Source of the DNA: Branchiostoma floridae
Lineage: Eukaryota > Chordata > Leptocardii > Amphioxiformes > Branchiostomatidae
Direction of reading: 5' to 3'
DNA: 64,000 bases
Assembly (NCBI RefSeq): GCF_000003815.2
Contig: NC_049992.1
Span: 13,493,105 to 13,557,104, forward strand
Shown in pieces: positions 1 to 9,564 of this stretch. Position 1 is the stretch's first letter; every line of letters begins with the position of its first letter. The position numbers and the translations under genes were made by a program. The notes below the pieces were generated by a model. That model was not told the DNA's origin. It was given only the letters and a program-made list of their open reading frames with translations, and did not search any database.

Positions 1-219
1 CGGCGGAGGTGGTCACGCCGATTCCACGCTCCTGCTGAGATAAGTTTAAAAGTGTTCTTACCGAGCAGATCTACAATATTTTCCAACCAAAAGACTCTGT
101 ATATATATTTCCATCAACTCTGATTTATATCGGGTGCCTTTTTCCCTTATTCTTGGATATCTTGACGAATTTACGATTTTCCGTGAAACCCAAGCCAACC
201 CAAGCCAACTTCGGACGCC

Positions 220-2736
220 ATGATGACCGACCCAAGCGCTCACGAGGATTTGTACTCCGTACTTGGTGTATCTTCTTCGGCAACTCCTGATGACCTTGTG
301 GAAGCGTACAAAAAGGAGGTCAAGCTGTACGAGAACGCGTCTAAACTCGGCAGAAGTAAGGAAGCGTCCAAAGAAGCTTTGACAAGACACAAGGAGGTAA
401 GCAGATCGTTCAGTATACTATCCGACGTGTCCCGAAGACAACGGTATGACAACAGCGGCTCTGTAGCTGTCCCTACCAAAATCACAAAGAAGTCACGCAA
501 ACAGTCAGCAGATTACTGCATTAACAAGAATGAGCAAAGTGTCACGATATTTTTACCCCCGAACCTTGCAACCTCTTGGCTCTCCAAGTGCGAAGAACAT
601 CACTCAACCCGAGCAACGAGAAAGGCACCGGTAAATAACCGAGTAGCAAAGGGCAGGGTCACTGACAATGGCCACCAGATCAAAACCGTGTTCACAGATA
701 CCCAATCTCAAGACATCGTAGGTTCTGTCAGTATCACGGTCTATGAATCTACAAACAAGATTCTAGTTCAGGGTTCCGCTTATCTGTTGTGGTTCACGGA
801 AGTATTCCCTGTTCTAAAAGAGGCAATTGACACTGCGTGTACCGACAAAATCAAGGCTCAATCATCCTTGACAGAATCGGAAGAACCCAGTCTAGTTGTA
901 TCGTTGGACACAGCAGATAGCCCCCCCTTGTGCCCAGTATGTGAACAACCTATGTTGGCTGGCGTTTGCGCTTCGTGTGAAACTGTGCCTAAAGTCGTGC
1001 TAGACTGCAACAGTAATGATTTGCGTCCTGTTGAACTTGAGGAAACGGTAGAAGACACAAGTGCTCCTCCTAGCCATATCACGGCTAACAAGTCCACTCC
1101 TGTCATCCCTGCCGACTACTCTATTCTTCAGGAAAATGTGAACAAACTGGAATCTTGTCTTGTTGAGTCAATTTCAGTTCAAAAAAACTCTGAGACCTCA
1201 ATCCTGCAAAGACTGTCTTTACTGGAGGACAGGCTGAAAGCCCGTGATCAAAACCATGTCTGTGACGGACTATCTGCCCTTGAGAAAAGGAAACTCTTAG
1301 AAGATGTTGCGCGTTTGGAAAGTGTAAAATGTGAGCTCGAGAATCAAGTTCAGTCACTCCAACGCAAATACAACGAGCTGTCAAGTGCTATGCAGAAGGT
1401 TCAATTGTCGGGTTCACACGGTCAGACAAAATCGACGGAGACGCAAACCACCCAGGAGGCCTCAGATCGCGCCGACAATTTACTGTATGAACTGTCTAAT
1501 CATATCAGCGTCAGCAACAGATTTCAAGTTCTAGATGAGGACAACAATAAGAACAGCCCCGACAATACATTTTCAAACCCTGGTGCAAAACGCCGTCGCC
1601 AAACACACAAAACAGGCGCGAACATGTCTCCCGTTCAGGACAAAGCGGAATACAGGATCTCTGAATCAACAATCACACAGCATCAGCATTGTAAAGACAT
1701 GCCGCCGGATGTGTTAATCTTGGGTGACTCCAATACAAAGCCAATCAAGCCAGACGTCATGTATCCAGACAAACGCGTAACAAAAGAGATAACCTACAAC
1801 ATAACACAAGCTACAGACCACATCCAACAATCAACCATGCCCGCCCCCAAAGTTATCCTGTTTAATGTTGGAACAAACGATGTCAGAGATAAGCGGGATC
1901 CAATGGCTGTTACTGAGAGTTTTCGAAAACTCATTCAGACTTCCCGCGATAAGTTCCCACACACTCCCCTAGTTTTCTCCGCCATTCCCCCCAGACGTGA
2001 CTCTAAGCTACAAGAAATTGGCGAACAGGTGAACTCTTTCCTGAACGTCGTAGCTGAAGAGACAAGCTACGTACACGTTACGGACAACAGCAACCTGTCG
2101 AACATGGGGAAGGTCAAGGAAGCTCTGTATTGTCCAGATGGCTACCACTTGAACAGGTTCGGTACCCGTGTGATGGTTTCCAACATCAAAAGAGTAGTTA
2201 ATCCCATCATAGGTCTGGGTAACTACACCAGCAAGGGCACAAGGGAAAACTTCCAGTCAACCCAGGGTCAACGTGCTGTGCCTCCAAGATTCACCCAGCA
2301 CCCTGCAAATGGTCAGAGGCAACCCCCACGTGCTCCCAGGGCCGGAGAATTCCCGCCAACTGAAGGTCAAGGTCTTCTCCCAAGTGCACCTGCAACAAGC
2401 CAACGCTCAGCTGTACTGTCCGGGTGTGCTCCCGGAACCCCACTAACCAGTTCGTCCTCGGGACAACCAGATGGCCCACCTCGTGGTACCCCATCCCCGA
2501 CACCACCCGGTCGTCCTGCCGTGTTCGGCGCACCTGCAAGAGACGCCCGCCCAATGCCAAGTCAGCGACCGGGACCATGGAGGAGCCCGCCTCCCATCTT
2601 CAACTACCCGCCTGCGCCATGGGGCTTTCCAGTTCCACCTCCGAACAATCCTACTATGGCAAATGCACCTTCCCGCGTGGCCCCGCCGCCTTGGCCCTGG
2701 CACCCAGCGCTGATGTGGCCGCCGATGGTGTGGTAG
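220..2736 (+). CDS. Retrotransposon ORF1: J-like domain, CxxC finger, coiled coil, SGNH esterase
   Basis: This is an intact 838-residue ORF starting at the ATG at 220. Residues about 8-79 look like a DnaJ J domain: LYSVLGV at 11-17, the helix II segment AYKKEVKLY at 29-37, and ILSDVSRRQRYD at 66-77. The catalytic HPD tripeptide is replaced by ENA (38-40). Cysteines 238, 241, 250 and 253 form a small CxxC-CxxC knuckle. Residues about 300-395 are rich in Leu, Glu and Lys with coiled-coil spacing. An SGNH/GDSL hydrolase follows, with GDSN (502-505), GTND (551-554) and DGYHLN (640-645) giving nucleophile, oxyanion and Asp/His elements. From about 690 the tail is rich in Pro and Gly. Esterase ORF1s are known in CR1-like elements; the J-like N-terminus is the unusual part. 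It probably acts as the nucleic-acid-binding partner of ORF2; the chaperone link is inferred. Confidence 0.9.
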   Translation: MMTDPSAHEDLYSVLGVSSSATPDDLVEAYKKEVKLYENASKLGRSKEASKEALTRHKEVSRSFSILSDVSRRQRYDNSGSVAVPTKITKKSRKQSADYCINKNEQSVTIFLPPNLATSWLSKCEEHHSTRATRKAPVNNRVAKGRVTDNGHQIKTVFTDTQSQDIVGSVSITVYESTNKILVQGSAYLLWFTEVFPVLKEAIDTACTDKIKAQSSLTESEEPSLVVSLDTADSPPLCPVCEQPMLAGVCASCETVPKVVLDCNSNDLRPVELEETVEDTSAPPSHITANKSTPVIPADYSILQENVNKLESCLVESISVQKNSETSILQRLSLLEDRLKARDQNHVCDGLSALEKRKLLEDVARLESVKCELENQVQSLQRKYNELSSAMQKVQLSGSHGQTKSTETQTTQEASDRADNLLYELSNHISVSNRFQVLDEDNNKNSPDNTFSNPGAKRRRQTHKTGANMSPVQDKAEYRISESTITQHQHCKDMPPDVLILGDSNTKPIKPDVMYPDKRVTKEITYNITQATDHIQQSTMPAPKVILFNVGTNDVRDKRDPMAVTESFRKLIQTSRDKFPHTPLVFSAIPPRRDSKLQEIGEQVNSFLNVVAEETSYVHVTDNSNLSNMGKVKEALYCPDGYHLNRFGTRVMVSNIKRVVNPIIGLGNYTSKGTRENFQSTQGQRAVPPRFTQHPANGQRQPPRAPRAGEFPPTEGQGLLPSAPATSQRSAVLSGCAPGTPLTSSSSGQPDGPPRGTPSPTPPGRPAVFGAPARDARPMPSQRPGPWRSPPPIFNYPPAPWGFPVPPPNNPTMANAPSRVAPPPWPWHPALMWPPMVW

Positions 2737-3009
2737 GACAAGCATAGATTTACTTAGTACCTTGTTGTAGTGTCTTATAAGAGTGAAAATATACTACAGC
2801 TGTAAGTTAGCATGGAACCAATGTATGATCAGTTGTAGTCCTTTGTTTACCATTTCTAGAATCCGTAGAATTTTGTGAGTGACCATTTAAAGATGTACGT
2901 ATTTAGTTAGACCCCACTTTAGTTAAATATATCTCTTACATGTTGTTAGATATTGAGTGCTCGGTTAAGGACACCGCTTTACTTATACTCACTGTTTTCT
3001 CTATTCGCA

Positions 3010-6000
3010 ATGAAAGCGTTTAACGGTGGGGGAAGCAAGAGCTTCGGCTTTTGGAATATCCATGGCCTAGGCTCAAAATTAGAAGACACAGAATTTTTGG
3101 CAAACATTAACAAATTTGACTTCTTTTCGCTTTTAGAGACATGGTCCACAAATAACACTAAAATAGACGTCCCAAACTACAGCCACTTCCATTTACACCG
3201 AACAAAAAGTAGACGCGCAAGACGCACTTCTGGAGGCATAATCTTTTTCTACAGAAACGCATACAAAAATCATGTAAGGAAACTTCCGTCTAAGTCCTCT
3301 GATATACTTTGGGTGAGAATAGATCGCGAAATATTAGGATTACCAAAAGACTTATTCATCTGCTCTGTTTATATAAGCCCGAGCTCTTCCACCACACACA
3401 AAAACTCTGATAACCATATATTAGACATTCTGGAAAACGAGATTTCTCAATACAGCACACAGGGATTCTTACTTCTCGGGGGGGATTTAAACGCTCGTCT
3501 TGGTAATCTACGAGATTACGTAGACTGCGACATTGAAGATGACAAGAATCAATTTGTAAATTCAAAACACCACTCAGATCGACAGCATATGGATAAAGCG
3601 CCACCAAACAAATTTGGCAGACTAATCTGTGACCTGTGCATCCAAGCTAACCTGTCCATATCAAACGGTAGGGTAGCTGGCGATCTACAGGGAAAGCTCA
3701 CCTGTCATCAACCGAAAGGCAGTAGCACCGTAGATTATATCATTTCTAGTCAGTCCTTCTTAAAACACATTTTAACGTTTCGTGTAAATCCATTAACCAT
3801 ATTCTCCGACCATTGCATGCTGTCAGTATTCATCCACTCAAAATCTGCCCATCACAATGTACTAGAAAATCGTAAAACCACTAATGCAAAACCATCGCCA
3901 AATCGATTTAACTGGAACGAAAAATCAGCTCACAGTTTTCTGCATTCTCTAAGTCAACCCAACATCTTACAAAGATTACAAACCATTTCACTCGAAAACA
4001 TTACTAATGCGACCGCTCCAGCCCAAATAGAAAACATTGTCTACAAATTTAGCTCATTACTAAGAGATGTTGGTCACAATTGTTTGAGTTTGAAAGGACA
4101 AAGAAAACATCCACGGAAAAGACAAAACAAAAGATGGTTCGATAAAACCTGCATACAAATGAAACGTGAAATAAAAAACCTGGCTACATTGCTTGAAAAA
4201 CATCCATCTAACCCAGAAATAAGAGGAAGGTTCTTTAAAACAAGAAAAGACTACAAAAAGCTGGTAAAAAAGAAAAAACGTGACTTTCACCAACAGATAA
4301 TGAATCAACTATCTTCACTCAGAGAAAGAAACCCGACTGCGTTCTGGAACTTATTGAATAAGTTGAAATCTGAGAAAGTGTCTGGGAGTAGCCAAATATC
4401 AGAAGAGGACTGGTTACAGCACTTTAGTAACCTGGACAAACATTTAACAAATGGTTTCTGTAACTTAGACGCTTCAACCACTGAAAACGTAGACACTTCA
4501 TCCCCTTGAAATACAATCCCAATGGAGAGCTCCATATTAGACTCCCTTATAACAGAGAAAGAATTGGACACCGCTATATCAAATCTAAAAAACAAAAAAT
4601 CTAGCAGTGGCGACATGATTAATAATGAAATGTTTAAATGTGGAAAACATATCCTAAAGAAACCACTTCTACATCTTTTCAATTCCTGTCTACAAAATAG
4701 TTACTTCCCTAAAGAATGGTCACTAAGTCATATTGTACCCATTCATAAATCCGGGGACACTTCTGTCCCAGACAACTATCGAGGAATATCCATTATTAGT
4801 TGTCTGGGAAAACTATTCTCATCTATTCTGAATACCCGTCTAGTTAATTATGCAGAACATTACAGCCTTTTCAAACCACAACAGGCCGGTTTTAGAAAGA
4901 ACTTTAGAACAACTGACAACCTTTTCGTATTATCCACCTTAGTTAGCAAATATCTGAGCAAAAACGCACGAATTTATGCCTGTTTTGTAGATTTTAGCAA
5001 GGCGTTTGACTCGGTTTGGAGAGAAGGCCTTCTACTGAAATTAAACAAACTTGGATTAGGAGGGAAATTTCTACTCACTATAAAAGACATGTATTCCAAA
5101 ACAACAAATTGTGTTAAAACTAGCCACGGTCTTACCGAAACTTTTGTAACTAACTGTGGGGTTCGACAAGGCTGTAATCTTAGTCCAACTTTGTTTAATT
5201 TATTCATAAGTGATTTACCAGATGTGTTTAATGACCATTCCTGTAACCCTCCTATATTGCACGATAAGAAAGTGTCATGTTTATTATATGCAGATGACCT
5301 GGTACTTTTGTCTGAATCTCAACAGGGTCTGCAAACTTCTCTAAGTAGATTAGAAAATTATTGTGAATCATGGAAGTTGAATGTTAATCTAAAGAAAACT
5401 AAAGTCATTGTATTTACGAAAGGTGGCCGCCTACCAAAAGACTGCCTTTTTCTATATAAAAGACATGTAGTAGAAATTGTTACAAATTATTGCTACCTGG
5501 GCATTGTTGTAAACTCAGCTGGCACGTTCAAGGCAAATAACAAATATCTGCACAGCAAAGGCCTGAGAGCCCTCTATGGAATCAACCAATCCCTTGGCAA
5601 AGCCGACGCTTCTATATCCGTAAGAAGCAAGCTATTTGACACATGCGTGAAACCTATTTTGTTGTATGGTTCGGAAATATGGGGTTCATTCAAAACTCCA
5701 AAATCATCACCAATTGAAGCTATCCATTTAAAATTTTGTAAACAATCATTGAATGTCCCTAGATCCGCATGTAACCTGGCCGTAATGGCAGAACTTGGAA
5801 GACACCCTCTTAAACTAGAAGCATCCCTTAACGCCATCAAACAGTATATTAGAGTACGCCAGAACGTGCCAGCTGATAGTCTATCAGCAGACGCTCTTTT
5901 GTGTCAACGTAAACTGGACACATTAGGCGCTAAATGCTGGGCTTCTGGAGTCCGCAAGACGCTAGAGGAATGTGGTTTTGGCTATGTCTGGCACTCTCCC

Positions 6001-6519
6001 ATATCATCTGTCCTAAATCCATCACAAATAATTCCATCCATCGACCAACGTTTAAAAGATATGTACCTTCAATCTTTCGTAACAGCAATGCGCAGCAACA
6101 ACAAATTACGAACATACAGATTACTTAAAACTACTTACAACGGCGAGAATTACTTAAAGATTGCAAACATTCGGCACAGAACAGCCATCACAAAGCTCCG
6201 CATTAGTTCACATAGACTCCACATTGAAAAAGGCCGACATAACCACATTCCTCTGGAAGAAAGAATCTGCCAATACTGTAACTTGAATAAGATAGAGGAT
6301 GAGTGTCACTTTATTGTTGAATGTACTTTATACAACAACGAAAGAAACGTCCTTTTTGAAAATATACAACTTATGTTCCCAAATTTCCGATGCTTGAATA
6401 CCACGGAAAAATTTATATTTCTCATGCAATTAGATAAGCCATATATAATTGATTCCATTTGTCCTTATGTTTATAACTGTTTTAAGAAGCGAGAAGAAGT
6501 TGAACTTGTACATACTTGA
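3010..6519 (+). pseudogene. Retrotransposon ORF2: AP endonuclease and reverse transcriptase, broken by one TGA
   Basis: The first ATG in frame is at 3010; an open stretch further upstream starts only with TTG. The N-terminal part is an exonuclease-endonuclease-phosphatase domain, with FWNIHG near the start, LLETW, GGDLNARLG around residue 157 and SDHC at about 266-269. The second part is a reverse transcriptase, with NYRGIS, QAGFRKN, DFSKAFDSVW, GVRQGCNLSPTLF and the catalytic YADD at 5287-5298. Near the C-terminus CQYC plus His and Cys form the usual zinc knuckle. A TGA at 4507-4509 falls between the two domains, and the frame is the same on both sides, so a single base change would explain it. 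No frameshift was seen. As it stands the copy would make a truncated endonuclease, unless the TGA is read through or translation restarts at the ATG at 4522. Confidence 0.9.
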
Positions 6520-6631
6520 ATGTATTAGCATATGTAGAGATGATAAGATACCTTTTTTTGTCAAAATTGTACCTTATCACTAGCGCTACGACCTGTACTT
6601 AGCTTGTTTGAGCACAAATGTACAATAAAGG

Positions 6632-6646
6632 TCATTCATTCATTCA
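6632..6646 (+). repeat. CATT tail marking the retrotransposon 3' end
   Basis: About four CATT units directly follow the element's AATAAA (6624-6629). Short tandem tails instead of poly-A are typical of CR1/L2-group LINEs, so this sets the 3' boundary. Confidence 0.7.
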
Positions 6647-6807
6647 CTATTTTGTTATCAATTCGATGATGATTGATATTACTCAGAAGAAGAACATCGA
6701 TTGTCTTGTTCTGGTACAGCAAGGAAAGCTTCCTGGATTTATGCGCCTATTTGTATCATTGACCAGACAACCAAGCATATGCGTTATTCTAACTGTTTCG
6801 TTTATAG

Positions 6808-6998
6808 CTTGCCAGATATTCCACCTTTGCAAGACCAACCCAGACGTTGACATCAACAAGTACCACAGCTTCATCCAGGGCCTCAGCGCGGCCTTCCTCA
6901 CCACCACCCTACAGGGACGGGACAAGCTGCACTACATCACCAACACTACCGCACTACCTGTGGAGCTGATGGAGTTTAAAATAGACATGAACTGTTGA
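6808..6998 (+). CDS. Chlorophyllase-like hydrolase A, last exon only
   Basis: A 191-bp exon follows the acceptor TTTATAG and ends in TGA at 6996-6998. It has the same length, entry phase and sequence pattern as the last exon of the complete paralogue at 15970-16160: both contain a Cys-rich start, NKYHSF.QG, AFLTT.LQG and a final LPVEL.EF. The rest of the gene would have to lie before the window, with the retrotransposon at 1-6647 inserted upstream. It is therefore either the 3' end of a gene with an enlarged last intron or an orphaned exon of a dead gene. I cannot tell which from this window. The exon encodes the C-terminal helix region of the alpha/beta hydrolase. Confidence 0.75.
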
Positions 6999-8140
6999 TC
7001 GATGTTGAAATTTTGAATCTGGAGAACAAAATATGCGATGTCGGATGATCACATCGGACTTAAGATATGAATTGTTGACTGTTAGACTGCTGACATATTT
7101 CCCGATGTCAAACGTTTTTACTGGACACCTTTCTGGAATATTTGATTGAGCAAGCAGTACAAACATGTTGCCCTATTATTGCCATGTGTAAGTGTATAGG
7201 TGTGATATAGGACAGAATGTCAAAGGATTCCAGATTAATAACCTAATGCTTGTCACGAGCAAATCCATTGATCTTCATTTGAAAGCTTTTACAGGATCGA
7301 CCGGTTAGCATTCAATTATCCCAACACATTGGTCTCGTACTTGTACATGCCCGACATGCTTCACCCTTAAAGTTTGTAGACATACCAAACGCGGACTAAG
7401 GCAGTATCATTTCCCGGCCATCATTGCCACATCGTGCCCTATTGATAAACATTTCATGTATGTGTCCCTAAAGTGACTTATTAACTATGATGCAGGGGTG
7501 TCATCGGTAGCCTTTATAGAGACAGACCTCGAAAGATTCCGAGGCATGTATAAACAATTAAACATTGATAAAAATCCACACCTGGGGTTATATAAGCAGC
7601 TGATGTTTGCTACACGAGGAGTCCAAAGTACAGTACGCAACCACCACTGAGATATGTACACGTAAAATGGTCAAATGCCGTTTGCAGTTCAGGCTATTAT
7701 CACGAGAGGTGTTCTTGAAGCATGATAACATGTGTTTTTATGAGGCGACGTAATTCTTGAGGTGATGAAAGCGTGGTCAATATCTCAATGCTAACATTCT
7801 GAAGCAAAAATTCCGTATTCACCGTTTAATGATGACATATAGGGTATTATTTACTATGACCTGACACTGTTTGCCTCGCCATCTAATGATGGCTATTAAA
7901 TCAAAGGTACAGTTGGGATACCATGCATTGATACCTACTCAGATTACTACAATCAAGACAATAAAGTTTGTTGAAGCCCTTCAGTATCTTTTTGTGCTGT
8001 ATGTTTTCTCTTAACAGGTGTATTTCTTTTGTACCCCTTTAAATCGCCATTTCTACCCTTTTCCAGCCTTATCTGTGTCGCTTCTACTCCCATTTTGAGC
8101 TTATCAGACTCCAGGGGCTCGTTACTAAAACACAACCAGT

Positions 8141-8450
8141 AGATTTCTAGCGAGGACACGATCCCTTCACATGCAAAGTACCCAATTACCACGTACTGGT
8201 CTAGTGGCACGCTAGGGACAGGGATGAATAGTTCATACCTATTGTCTATTAATTAACGATTTTTCGTCGACCTTTTCCTTTCAATAGTTTGCTAGTTATT
8301 TGGAGTCGAACGTTATATTTCCTAATGCAATAAAGCCACATTCTTACTTGTACTGAGTTAGAACTGCGTACCATGATTCTTTTACGTTCAATTTTCGACA
8401 TTTTGGGTACTTCGCATCATGTGAAGGGATCGTGTCCTCGCTAGAAATCT
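8141..8450. repeat. Inverted-repeat pair with 45-bp arms
   Basis: Bases 8141-8185 and 8403-8450 are near-perfect reverse complements: TTTCTAGCGAGGACACGATC on the left returns as its complement on the right, with one small insertion. About 217 bp separate the arms. No clear target duplication flanks the pair, so it may be a non-autonomous DNA transposon or a local inverted duplication. Confidence 0.7.
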
Positions 8451-8764
8451 GAAGACTGTATATTGTGCCCATTTAACTCAGATTGTCTGCAAGGTCTCTC
8501 TTTCATTTGTTTCCTTTTCACAGACGAGTTGCGAATACATGTTTGTAAACCACACCGCCAGATCTGTAACCTCCTTGGTTTCACCAATAAACTACCATAT
8601 ATCATTCCAAAATATTTCAATAAACACACACTGTAATAGCGCAAATGGATAGTATCAAGAAGGTTATTATGAAATGAACACAAGAAGCAAACCCTTATGA
8701 AAGCAAAATTTCAATATGAACGATTGTATAAGTGATAAATAGTGAAATATTATCGAAAAAAAAG

Positions 8765-8845
8765 TAAGCACACCAACGTGGATTCGAACCCGAGACCATA
8801 AGTTAAAAAGTCTACTCGTTAATCCACTACGCCAAGATACATTAC
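8765..8845 (-). repeat. tRNA-derived sequence (SINE head or tRNA pseudogene)
   Basis: On the minus strand an A-box-like TTGGCGTAGTGG is followed about 45 bp later by a B-box GGGTTCGAATCC. The arms do not fold into a good cloverleaf: the T-stem has mismatches and the acceptor ends do not pair. It is therefore called tRNA-derived rather than a functional tRNA. Confidence 0.5.
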
Positions 8846-9210
8846 TATGTGTATAGGCGTGCTAATACAACTGAAGTGATGGAGCGCGTGATAATACGAG
8901 ACAAAAATTGTTGCAGGTCCATCATTTCAAGAACTGAAGTCAAAAGATCTCTTTAGTCTCTTCACCTTTTGGTCATCAAGTAAACTTTTTAAACCGTTAT
9001 AAATAGAACAAGGAGGTTATATCAAGGGCGTTATATACTAGTAACGTCCTTGGTTATCCTCCCGCACAGTACCTGCTTGGTGTGTGTTTATGACATTTAC
9101 ATGATAGACAGGGTGAGAATGGCCCGCCACTCATTCGGGCTATTCACACCGTAGTAATTGGCGTTGACCTGTCCTCGCTACAAAGTTACTGGGTGTGTTT
9201 TAGTGTACAC

Positions 9211-9228
9211 GGGGGGGGGGGGGGGGGG
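9211..9228. repeat. Poly-G run
   Basis: A homopolymer of about 18 G, followed by AA and further G. Its exact length is unreliable in any assembly. Confidence 0.7.
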
Positions 9229-9564
9229 AAGGGGGCTATAACTGACACCAGCTCAAGACATTGTTCTTCCCTTTTTTTGACGTCAGAACCATTCATGTGG
9301 TGATCTAATGACTGTTGGTGGTGTATGCCAGATGTACATGTATCAGGGATTTGTTCTTCGTTTTCTTTGCTATATATTATCACCTCCATCACGTATTATC
9401 TACCCTTCAACCCAAGCATATTGACCATTCTACACTGCCAATAATTAATGTGTTCACCTCACACTTTGACCTGAAGGTACGTCTAGCCTATACCATTTGT
9501 AGGTCACAGGAGATCGGGGAATTGTGACACGACCTGTACGATTGGCACTTCAGTTTGATTGAAG

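Larger units (their letters stand above)
1..6647 (+). mobile_element. CR1/L2-type non-LTR retrotransposon, near full length
   Basis: Two consecutive ORFs on the plus strand have the order expected of a CR1/L2-group LINE: an ORF1 with an SGNH esterase, then an endonuclease plus reverse transcriptase ORF2. The left end may lie before the window, since bases 1-219 look like 5' leader. The right end has an AATAAA at 6624-6629 followed at once by CATT repeats at 6632-6646, which fits the short 3' tandem tails of this group. No LTRs are visible. About 160 bp further on lies the last exon of a hydrolase gene, so the element sits in that gene's last intron or has cut the gene. I cannot assign the family more finely without a tree of the RT domain. 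Confidence 0.9.
6999..9564. other. Spacer between hydrolase genes A and B
   Basis: No coding exon is recognised in these 2.6 kb. The spacer holds an inverted-repeat pair (8141-8185 and 8403-8450), a tRNA-like sequence on minus (about 8765-8845) and a poly-G run near 9211-9228. A TATATAAG at 7589-7596 has no reading frame behind it. Confidence 0.6.

Noticed and set aside
2953-3009. Extension of retrotransposon ORF2 upstream to 2953
   Set aside because: The first codon there is TTG. The first ATG in the same frame is at 3010, close to the usual start of the endonuclease domain.
7589-7596. TATATAAG as the promoter of an extra gene between hydrolases A and B
   Set aside because: The ATG-initiated frames behind it stop almost at once, and no exon resembling the hydrolases follows.
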